Origin: Lichenibacterium dinghuense
GTDB lineage: Bacteria > Pseudomonadota > Alphaproteobacteria > Rhizobiales > Beijerinckiaceae
Reading direction: 5' to 3'
Length of the DNA: 64,000 bases
Assembly (NCBI RefSeq): GCF_021730615.1
Contig: NZ_JAJLMN010000001.1
Location: 5,671,501 to 5,735,500 of the forward strand
The notes under the pieces were generated by a model that saw only the letters and a list, made by a program, of their open reading frames with translations, searched no databases and had not been told where the DNA came from. Shown in pieces: positions 54,437 through 64,000 of the stretch. The stretch's first letter is position 1. Each line of letters begins with the position of its first letter. Both the position numbers and the translations under genes were made by a program.

Positions 54437-55534
54437 ACATGGGGATTTATCCCGGTTGTCGGAGTCGGTTACATCTCCGCAGGTGCCCCCCTGCGTGTCT
54501 TTCGCTTCTGCTCGGGCGTTCGACGAAGCGCTCGCGACGACCACCGCGCCCTCGCCCGCTGTCGCGACCTCGGTCGACGAACCACGGCGGCGGCGCTTCA
54601 CGACCGCACAGAGCGCCTTCATGCCATCGATCCTGGCCGTGGTGTAGGCTACGACACGGGTCTCGTCTCCCCCTACTGTCGGTGCGTCCTGGCGACTCCT
54701 ATGGCCATGGCGCACCCTGTCCTCAATGTGGATCACGCCATTGCCACGATGGAGCACCTTATCGCGAGTTGCGCGGCGAAAGGCGGCGAAGGAGCCGAGC
54801 GGCCGAAGGAGCTGCGAGCGCGGCAAGTTCCAAAGCTCAACAACAGCATCGATAGGCCATTCTGGCATACTGCGATAATCAATAACTCCAGACATTATAT
54901 ATTTGTTGAGAGCGCCGGGCTTTCTTATTTACTCGGGTTCCTGCCAGGCATTCGCAAAACGCTTGACCATAACTTTCCAAGCGTCTGGCGCATCCCCGTC
55001 CAACATCGTCCACAGAACATGCGCATGTAGATCCCACATGCTATATTTTTTGTCGAACCGGACATGGATGGCGACCAGAAGTGGAGCTACTTTGCGGGCG
55101 GTGACAAGGCGTCCCAGTTCCCGCCCTAAGGTTTTCGAGAAGGCTCGGAGGTCTTCGCTAAGCCTACCAAGAGGTGTCTTGCCCGTCTTGGGACGAAGAC
55201 GGATGTGGCGGAGACCGGAGAGATCGGCGCCGTGCTGCACGAAGGCGTCGAAGGTGAGCGCGCCCTGGACAGCACGCGCGTGCCCGCATTGGAAAGACGC
55301 CCATCGCTCGCGGCACTGGTCGAGAGCGATTTCTCTATCGGTCCCGACCACCCGCAGTCGCGTCTCGACAGGCGGGCGCGCGTCGATGCCTGCCGCGGCG
55401 AGCACGGCCACGGTCTGCCGGTCGAGGTCGCGCCGAGCGCCGGATGACAGCGGCGGCCGAGGGACGCGGCCTTCCGAAGAGACTCCGTCCCTTTCATGCC
55501 GAGGAACAGATTGGGCGTTCTGACGAGGAAGCAC
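54437..55534 (-). pseudogene. Replication-initiator-like gene with an in-frame stop
   Basis: One frame runs from the region of 55534 to the ISAs1 end, broken only by a TAA at 54931-54929. Before the stop: LRHIRLRPKTGKTPLGRLSE, then PLLVAIHVRFDKKYSMWDLH with AHVLW, a His-x-His block like that of rolling-circle Rep or relaxase proteins. After it: KYIMSGVIDYRSMPEWPIDA and LRPLGSFAAFRRA, then DETRVVAYTTARIDGMKALC, which also read like such proteins. Assignment to a Rep family is tentative; the nonsense mutation and the truncating ISAs1 insertion show decay. No tyrosine motif was located with certainty. Confidence 0.5.
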
Positions 55535-55642
55535 GGGCGACAGCGGAGGTACGACCCGGACGGCGTCCGGGTGTTACCGACGGTCCGCGATTCCCGAGCA
55601 TGAGTCCATGAACCATACCGCGGCATGCGGATCTGGTTCAAA

Positions 55643-55687
55643 CCGATCTCAAACCGCCGACGGTGCAGACGTCTGGTTTGAGATCGG
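55643..55687. repeat. 13-bp perfect inverted repeat
   Basis: CCGATCTCAAACC (55643-55655) and GGTTTGAGATCGG (55675-55687) flank a 19-nt loop, between the Rep-like pseudogene and the integrase remnant. No T-run. It could be an operator, a terminator of the integrase transcript, or a replication-site hairpin of the former element. Confidence 0.55.
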
Positions 55688-55717
55688 GAAAGAGGCGTGA
55701 GGCAGCCTCCGTTGTCG

Positions 55718-56296
55718 TCAACTTTCCTTCTTAACGCTGGGCCGCCCCCGGGTGCGACGCCCCGCGGCGAGAGCGTCGAAGTCGAGTCCCATGAAAACCT
55801 CGGGTTCGATCTCGACGGGGAGAGGTTCCGTAGCCAGTTGACGGCAGGCCTCCGCGCTCAGAGCACGATGGCCGTACTTGTCGTGATCGTTGTTGAGCTC
55901 GTGACCGGCCTGGAGACGCCGCGTCCGGTCCTGTACGTTGGCATCCCGCATGTCCTTAATGGCGTCGCCACGAAGGCTGTTAAAGACATCAGCCTGGCGC
56001 CCCGCCGCACCGCAGCTGCGCATGAGCTTGTTCATGACCCTGGAAGCTTCCTTCGAGGGATCGGGGTAGGTGTGAGCTTTCGCAAATAGGAATTCCTCTT
56101 GCTTCATCGCCCATTCGACAAACCCGATCTTCGACAAGAAGTCGTGCAGGACGAAGTAGGTCATGGATTCGTCAGTTTTGTGAGGCACGCGCTCCCACCG
56201 ACCGTCTTTAAGGACGATCCCTCCGGTCTGAGCGATTACAACCCCGTGCTTTTTGCGGATGTCGCCTCCTCGAAGGTAAAGGAGCAGACTAAGAGC
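55718..56296 (-). pseudogene. Tyrosine integrase, C-terminal part
   Basis: The frame resumes at ALSLLLYLRGGDIRKKHG just inside the IS110 junction and continues through VIAQTGGIVLKDGRWERVPH, FVLHDFLSKIGFVEWAMK and DVFNSLRGDAIKDMRDA to QAGHELNNDHDKYGHRALS. The catalytic Arg (SLRG), GH and Tyr (DKYGH) positions of tyrosine recombinases can be seen, although the usual His before the Arg is Asn. Only the second half of the catalytic domain is here; the rest lies at 58602-59815. Confidence 0.8.
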
Positions 56297-56299
56297 CTT

Positions 56300-57726
56300 C
56301 TCTGATTGGGGCTCTGGAGGTCAAGCGCTCCTGTCAGGTTTTTTGTCCCGTTCCCGCGGGTCACACGCTTCTCTTCGCGGTCGGCGTTTCGCCGCCGCAT
56401 GATGGGGTCAGTCCGGCTCGGTCCCTCGATCTGTTTCACGACCTCGCGACGTCGCCGCGGGCTCAAGACTCTCAACGAGGTGGCCTTACCGATCGTCCCC
56501 ACGGGAACGGTCCACATCACCCTTTCAGGTGAAGCTCGTGCGGGTGGCGGCCCGCGGTGTCCTCCGAGCGTCAGGCAACTACGGTGGCGGGCGCGGTGGT
56601 CGGCCCGGTGCCGAACCGAAAGTCGGTACCGTCGCTCCACATCCGGTGCAGGACCACGGCCAGCTTTCGGGCTACGGCAACGCGCGCCCGCGCCATGCCG
56701 CGATGCTTGGCGATCGTCATGCCCCAGGCCCGCAGGCTGGACCATTTCTGGCTGCGCACGAGCAACGCGTTAGCGGCCTCGTACAGGGCCGTTCGCGCCA
56801 GTTCGTCGCCGCATCGGCTGATCTTGCCCTGAATGTCGGTCTCGCCCGACTGGTAGCGCGAGGGCGTCAGGCCGAGATGGGCACCGACGTCGCGCGAATG
56901 GCCGAACCGATCGGGTCGGTCGATCGTGGCGCGAAACGCCAGGGCGGTGATCGGGCCGACGCCGGGTGCGCTCATCAGCCGCCGACAGATCTTTTCCTCG
57001 CGCACGATCTTCAGCACCTGTTTTGTCAATCGGGCGAGCTGCTGGATCATCGTCGACAGTACAGTGAGCAACGGCTCCACCATTGCCAGCAACGCTGTGT
57101 CGTCCGAGCAGAGTTCGCGCACACGCTTGTCGAAGGCCGCCCGGCTCGGCGTGCCGACCTTCAGCCCGGCTTCCCGAAGCATGGCCCGAACGACGTTCTC
57201 GATCGACCGCATCTCGTTCAGCACCGTGCGGCGTGCGACCAGCAGCGAGCGCCACAGCCGGCACTGCTGCGACTTGACGTGCACCTGCCGGAACCAGCCG
57301 GTGCGCATGATCTGCGCCAGGGCACGCGCGTCGTTGCGGTCGGTCTTGTTGGGCATGGTCTTCATGGCGGCGTTGGCCTGCCGTGTCTCGATGCAGACCG
57401 CCGCCAGCCCCGCCGCGCGCAGGCCCTCGTGCAGCCAAGCCGTCAACGAGCAGGCTTCGAGGCCGATCCGCTCGATCGGCAGCTTCAAGCCCTGCAGGGC
57501 CGCAACCAGCGGCCCTGGCGCGCTCGCGGCGCGCAGCTCCTTCACGATCCGACCCGCGTCATCGACCACGCAGATCGCGGTCTCTTCCAGGGACACGTCC
57601 AGTCCGGCATAGTACGTCATGGTTGCTCCTGTCGCGATGCTTGTGGCCGCTCGACACGGACCACGTTGAACCATCCGGGCAGGAGCAGCCACCGTTGGGC
57701 CTGGGCTGGAGCCCCAATCACCCCAT
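56300..57726 (-). mobile_element. IS110-family (IS1111-like) insertion sequence
   Basis: About 1.4 kb with inverted repeats near both ends: TGATTGGGGCTC (56303-56314) and its complement (57709-57720). Subterminal inverted repeats are a mark of the IS1111 group. Non-coding flanks are 106 bp before and about 270 bp after the transposase gene. It abuts the left end of the IS5 element. Exact ends are not certain, since the family makes no target duplication. Confidence 0.75.
56571..57620 (-). CDS. IS110-family transposase (DEDD + Tnp_20)
   Basis: A 349-residue protein. RuvC-like N-terminal domain: first Asp in YYAGLDVSLEETAICVVDD, Glu in IGLEACSLTAWL, and KTDRNDARALAQIMR with the further acidic residues. 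The C-terminal Tnp_20 domain includes SAPGVGPITALAFRATI and LGLTPSRYQSGE, which holds the catalytic Ser. Full length and uninterrupted. IS110 enzymes use a structured RNA from the element's non-coding end to choose their target. Confidence 0.92.
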   Translation of the reverse strand: MTYYAGLDVSLEETAICVVDDAGRIVKELRAASAPGPLVAALQGLKLPIERIGLEACSLTAWLHEGLRAAGLAAVCIETRQANAAMKTMPNKTDRNDARALAQIMRTGWFRQVHVKSQQCRLWRSLLVARRTVLNEMRSIENVVRAMLREAGLKVGTPSRAAFDKRVRELCSDDTALLAMVEPLLTVLSTMIQQLARLTKQVLKIVREEKICRRLMSAPGVGPITALAFRATIDRPDRFGHSRDVGAHLGLTPSRYQSGETDIQGKISRCGDELARTALYEAANALLVRSQKWSSLRAWGMTIAKHRGMARARVAVARKLAVVLHRMWSDGTDFRFGTGPTTAPATVVA

Positions 57727-58601
57727 CTGTTTGACCTTTCTTTGATCGGTTTGCGTTGTCGTTTCTGGTGGAGGCGACGATGTGGACTGCCGAGGCTCGG
57801 GATCGCTACAAGGATGACGGTCGGCGCTATTCGAGAGATCTGACAGACAGCGAGTGGGCAACACTTGCGCCGATGATGGGCGTGTACAGGACGCTGACCG
57901 CTGACCTGCGCGAGATCGTCAACGCCTGCTTGTATCTGGAGAAGGCCGGCTGTCCATGGCGTTTTCTGCCCAGGGAGTTCGGTCCGTGGCAGACCGTGCG
58001 CTCCTGGCACGACCGCTTCCGCGCCGACGGCGTGTGGGCCGACATCGCAGCCGTGCTGACGCGCGCCGAGCGGGCTCGCCGCGGACGCGACCCCGAACCC
58101 GCGACGGCGATCATGGACTCGCAAAGCGTCGCGTCAGGGCCGCAGGCGGGAGAGCGCGGCGTGGACGGCAACAAAAAGGTGAAGGGCATCAAGCGTCACG
58201 TGCTGACCTGCTCGCTCGGCTTCGTGCTCGCCACGTCGGTGACGGCCGCCAACGTGCACGACACGGCCGCCGCGGCAGAGTTGCTGGACCGCGCCGCTGC
58301 CGAGGGCTGGACGCCTCGACGCGTCAAGGTCGACGGCATCTACAGCGGTGCCCGCATGGCGCAGGCCGCCGCACCTCACGGCATCGAGGTTCAGGTCTCT
58401 ACGCGCGAGCGGGACGTGAAAGGCTTCAAGCCCTTGCCCGTGCGATGGCGCATCGAGGGCACCTTCGGCACCCTGACCAACCGCTATCATCGCCTCACGC
58501 GCAACCTGGAACAGAGCACCACGGCAGCCGAAGATGCCGTCAGCATCGCCAACCGCCACCGCCTGATCCGAGCCTATAACAGCTAAGACAGGTCAAACAG
58601 G
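57727..58601 (+). mobile_element. IS5-family insertion sequence
   Basis: An 875-bp element with ends CTGTTTGACCTTTCTT (57727) and, on the other strand, CTGTTTGACCTGTCTT (58601), 15 of 16 identical. One transposase gene fills it. Its right end breaks the integrase frame after LTSRRLRA; its left end touches IS110. Confidence 0.82.
57780..58586 (+). CDS. IS5-family transposase
   Basis: A 268-residue single-frame DDE transposase: N-terminal DUF4096-like region (RYSRDLTDSEWATLAPMM, CPWRFLPREFGPWQTV), catalytic Asp in TAIMDSQSV, Asp in VKVDGIYSG and Glu in RWRIEGTFGTLTNRYHRL. The ATG at 57780 has GGTGGAGG upstream. No frameshift or stop is seen. Confidence 0.9.
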   Translation: MWTAEARDRYKDDGRRYSRDLTDSEWATLAPMMGVYRTLTADLREIVNACLYLEKAGCPWRFLPREFGPWQTVRSWHDRFRADGVWADIAAVLTRAERARRGRDPEPATAIMDSQSVASGPQAGERGVDGNKKVKGIKRHVLTCSLGFVLATSVTAANVHDTAAAAELLDRAAAEGWTPRRVKVDGIYSGARMAQAAAPHGIEVQVSTRERDVKGFKPLPVRWRIEGTFGTLTNRYHRLTRNLEQSTTAAEDAVSIANRHRLIRAYNS

Positions 58602-59815
58602 CTCTGAGACGACGACTCGTGAGCACGGACAGTAGGGGTAACATCGCGGTGTCAAGCATTCCCGCTGCCACACCCTTCCTAAAAACCTTGCGGAGTACAT
58701 CACCGTCGACTCCCTCTCTGGGCGTCGAGGCTTTCAGGACTGAGAGCCAGATAATCTTCACGCCCGCAAAAGGGTCTCTATAGCTGTATTCCGTCATACC
58801 ATAGCGCATCATCGTTCTGATGTTCGCGACATAACCATCGCAGAGCGTCTTTTTAGCGAGGGGGCTCTTGAGACAAATCACGGTTAGCATTGAGGACTTG
58901 CTGTATGGTTTTGTCCTTCATCGCGGCGCGCTTGGTATTATTTGCGGGCCAAAATTTCATCTCATTGACATAGTGCTGGAGGTCGCGCGGAAAATACGCA
59001 TTGACCGGGCGGTCGCCACAGAGGTCGATGAACGTCCTCCGTCGCATGCGAAGGTACTTGATGTCAGGGTGGTCTTCACGCGTCGCGCCGATGCGCGTGG
59101 TGATGTATTCTGAAGACACCTGACCGAAGGTGGGCATGGCTCCGCTACCGAGCATCACGCTCATGGGGCCCTCCGCAGCCGTCGGAACATGCCGTGGCCT
59201 CACGGAAGGTACGGCTCCAAGGGCCGCGAGGCCCGTAGTCGGATCCGACATGAACCGGAGCACGTCGGAGCAGGCGGCACGGGACATCGAGTCGGCGTGG
59301 TCGACGACGAACTTGTTGCCGCCCTCCCCTTTGGCGACTTCAGTGTCGACCAACTGGAGCGTGGAGAGGGCCCCCTGGAAGCCGCGCGCGATGTCGAACG
59401 CTTCCGAAGGTTCTGCGAGAGCCCGGCCGATGGCCGCCTGACAGGCGGCGACCACTTGCGCAACGAGGTCGGCCTCGGGGCCGGTCAGAGAAGGATCCTG
59501 CATCAGATCGGCGTCGCTCCGCATCGTTCGAACGATGGCGCAGACCGCTCGACAGAGTGTCGCCAAACGCTGCGCCAGCCTCTCCGCATCACGGCGAGGC
59601 CGTGATCCGAGTGACGCACGAACGGTAACCCGAATCGGACGAATGCAAGAACCCTGCGCAACCTGACCGGGCGGAAGTCGAATCTGAAATCGCCATGCCG
59701 AGGGATCACCAGTCAGATAACGGGGCATGCGGGAGGAAAGTCCCCCTTCGCCCCGACGCCGCCGAACGGTCGTCAAGGCTGGTACATTGATTGGTACATC
59801 GGCCAGTTCGGCCAT
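58602..59815 (-). pseudogene. Tyrosine integrase, N-terminal part, frameshifted
   Basis: From ATG 59815 the frame encodes an N-terminal region and a core-binding domain (MPTFGQVSSEYITTRIGATR, YLRMRRRTFIDLCGDRPVNA, FPRDLQHYVNEMKFWPA) up to LNANRDLSQEP. A one-base change in a run of five C (about 58857-58861 on the plus strand as G) shifts it; the other frame continues with PLAKKTLCDGYVANIRTMM, YSYRDPFAGVKIIWLSVLKA and LPLLSVLTSRRLRA, where IS5 enters. Joined to 55718-56296 it gives one integrase of roughly 590 residues. Broken three ways, so no longer able to move the element. Confidence 0.8.
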
Positions 59816-59848
59816 GGTGAAACCCCTATGGAAGGGGGCGGTCACCAA

Positions 59849-60273
59849 GGAGGGAGGAGCGCCGAAGCTGCCAATTTAATTGGCGGAGAGGGAGGGACTC
59901 TCCGCCCAGCGGACATTATTCAGGAAGGGCAACGACTTAGTCGAACGCTACTGTCGCGGTCTGTATCACCATCCTGCATCAACGCGCAAGCCGTGTGGAT
60001 TGCCTTCCCTGGCCCGCGGACCACGGCGTACGCCCAGGCGATGCGGCCCCCTCAGCAGCCCGGCCCGGGACGGTCGGACGGCTCCGGGAACCACGTTGGG
60101 CGGACGGTCAGGGATTCGAACCACGACGGATCTCTCCCGAGGTCCGGGCAGTCGTCTTCTCGCTGCCCGACCATGTCCGGAACGCGCGCCTCGCGCGGCA
60201 GCACCGTTGCGATGGCCACCAAGCCCTGCGCGGAGGTAAGAGGTACGACGACGTGCCGGGGGTTCGAGCGACG
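59849..60273. other. Intergenic boundary region with a tRNA-T-arm-like fragment
   Basis: About 425 bp without a credible gene between the integrase remnant and the histidine kinase. On the minus strand 60131-60094 reads CGTGGTTCGAATCCCTGACC followed by GTCCGCCCA, resembling the T-arm and 3' end of a tRNA, but the T-stem has a mismatch and no acceptor 5' strand or anticodon arm is found upstream. It could be the 3' tRNA fragment left at an integrase attachment site, or chance. Confidence 0.3.
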
Positions 60274-63159
<2,886 letters not shown>

Positions 63160-63211
63160 ACCGCACGCACGTCCGGCGCAGCCCGTACGCCGGGCTGCGC
63201 CAGATCGGCCG

Positions 63212-63430
63212 TCAGGCCACCATGGGACCGCCCGGCACGTTCGGGACATTGGGCTCGTTCCCGGGCACGCCGGGCATCCCGACGCCGGGGTCGATCACGT
63301 CGGGCTGGGTCACCGGATCCTCGACCGGCGTCGGCACGTCAGGCACCTCGGGCGGGTTCGGCGAGGTGCCCGGCATCGGGAAGGGCTCTGCCGGCTCGGG
63401 GCCGGTCGGGGTCGGTCCTGGCATGCTCAT
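63212..63430 (-). CDS. Small Pro/Val/Gly-rich protein
   Basis: A 72-residue low-complexity protein dominated by Pro, Gly, Val, Asp and Asn (VPGNEPNVPNVPGGP and similar). No signal peptide or hydrophobic segment; probably disordered. Composition and style match the protein at 47272-47523. Function unknown; it lies between the kinase and the peptidase gene, facing the former. Confidence 0.5.
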   Translation of the reverse strand: MSMPGPTPTGPEPAEPFPMPGTSPNPPEVPDVPTPVEDPVTQPDVIDPGVGMPGVPGNEPNVPNVPGGPMVA

Positions 63431-63572
63431 CGTCGCGTCTCCCCCTCACATCGCGGATGGTCGCGCCGATGTAACGGTCGAACAACCCGATGGGTGCCGA
63501 CCCCACGCCTTCCGCATGGCGCAGGCCGGCCCGACGCTCGCGACGGGTGAACCTCGCCCGTCCGATGCCGCC

Positions 63573-64000
63573 TCAGATCTCGACCGCGGGCGGCGGCCCC
63601 GGCGGTGCGCTCTCCGGCACGGGCGCGTGCGGCTCGACGACCGGCTGCGTCGGCAGCTCGCCACCGACCCTGCCACGGACGAGGTCGTGGATGAACCCGA
63701 GCTTGGCGATGATCGCGGGGTTCAGCACGAAGGGGTAGAGGTCGCCGAGGCCCATGGACCGGTTCAGGCTGTTGAAGGCGAAGGTGAGCGGCAGCCACGC
63801 CTCGACCAGCGGCGCGATGCTGTCGGCCTGCTCGGGGCGGAAGTTCACCCTCGCCGCCAGCGCGTCGCCCTGGGCGACGTCGCGTGGGTGGATCGTCACC
63901 CCGAACGCCCCGGCCGTGTCGAGCGTGTCCACGATGTGGAGGTAGTGGGCGAAGGTCTCCGCGAAGTCCTCCCACGGGTGCGTGGTGGCGTAGGCGCTGA
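63573..64000 (-). CDS. Putative zinc-binding peptidase, C-terminal part (cut by window edge)
   Basis: The visible 142 residues begin SAYATTHPWEDFAETFAHYL, HIVDTLDTAGAFG, which matches the C-terminal domain of the COG4307 putative zinc-ribbon/zinc-peptidase family (the HPWEDFAE and HYLHIVDTL blocks are conserved). Downstream it has PLTFAFNSLNRSMGLGDLYP and a Pro-rich tail. The zinc ribbon and HExxH motif would lie beyond the window edge, so activity is inferred. Confidence 0.75.
   Translation of the reverse strand, partial: SAYATTHPWEDFAETFAHYLHIVDTLDTAGAFGVTIHPRDVAQGDALAARVNFRPEQADSIAPLVEAWLPLTFAFNSLNRSMGLGDLYPFVLNPAIIAKLGFIHDLVRGRVGGELPTQPVVEPHAPVPESAPPGPPPAVEI

Noticed and set aside
60094-60180. 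A complete tRNA gene on the minus strand.
   Set aside because: No matching acceptor 5' strand, D-arm or anticodon stem, and the T-stem has a mismatch; only a fragment could be present.

Overview
The window is about 64 kb of very GC-rich chromosome (near 70% GC by eye) from an alphaproteobacterium of the order Hyphomicrobiales, most likely in or near the Methylobacteriaceae/Beijerinckiaceae. The evidence is the set of order-typical genes: divK-pleD, DUF3572, EipB (DUF1849), cckA, chvE-gguA-gguB, cysD plus a fused cysNC, DUF2865, SDHAF4-like DUF1674, an IalB-like protein, a CtrA site and an EcfG-type promoter. No complete tRNA, rRNA or CRISPR array was found.

Layout. 1-8 kb: cell-cycle response regulators (pleD partial, divK), envelope and housekeeping genes (eipB, Rid protein, glycerophosphodiesterase, FemAB/GNAT-like protein, creA, DUF2865, gltX). 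8-15.8 kb: a sugar-acid locus on the minus strand with a GntR/IdnR-like LacI regulator, a three-gene ABC importer, gluconate 5-dehydrogenase and L-idonate 5-dehydrogenase. A GTTA-N4-TAAC operator lies upstream of the importer, and remnants of an SMP-30 lactonase and a 2-ketogluconate-reductase-like gene flank it. 15.8-17.2 kb: an AT-richer islet with a TetR regulator. 17.3-23 kb: divergent mntH/mntR with a palindromic operator, a ModA-like binding protein with an MFS permease, a PEBP protein and a WecA/MraY-like transferase. 23-30.1 kb: sulfate activation (cysD-cysNC) and the ChvE-GguAB sugar importer. 30.2-38.2 kb: rsmB, an SDHAF4 homologue, a three-gene envelope-stress operon behind an EcfG-type promoter, an L,D-transpeptidase, acs and an IalB-like protein. 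38.4-42.1 kb: a molybdenum hydroxylase made of an FAD subunit and a fused [2Fe-2S]/Mo subunit (YgfM/XdhD architecture). 42.1-47.5 kb: cckA, a perfect CtrA box, an apparently frameshifted fliO, an acyltransferase and a small Pro-rich protein.

From about 47.7 to 59.9 kb the sequence becomes a genetic scrapyard: an intact-looking IS630 with a -1 frameshift window, a serine recombinase with direct repeats upstream, an ISAs1 element split by an IS21-family element (6-bp target duplication; removal restores the frame), a replication-initiator-like gene broken by an in-frame stop, and a tyrosine integrase with a one-base frameshift that is also split by adjacent IS110 and IS5 elements. These look like remains of an integrated element. 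The right end (60.3-64 kb) returns to ordinary chromosome: a large hybrid histidine kinase with two receivers, a Pro-rich peptide and the 3' part of a putative zinc-binding peptidase.

I did not find a convincing wholly new defence or mobile system. The most useful leads are the idonate importer locus with its operator and decayed genes, the regulatory sites (CtrA, EcfG, MntR, GntR-type), the XdhD-type hydroxylase, and the nested insertions that can be reconstructed base by base, including an IS110 element with long non-coding flanks that could encode a bridge RNA.
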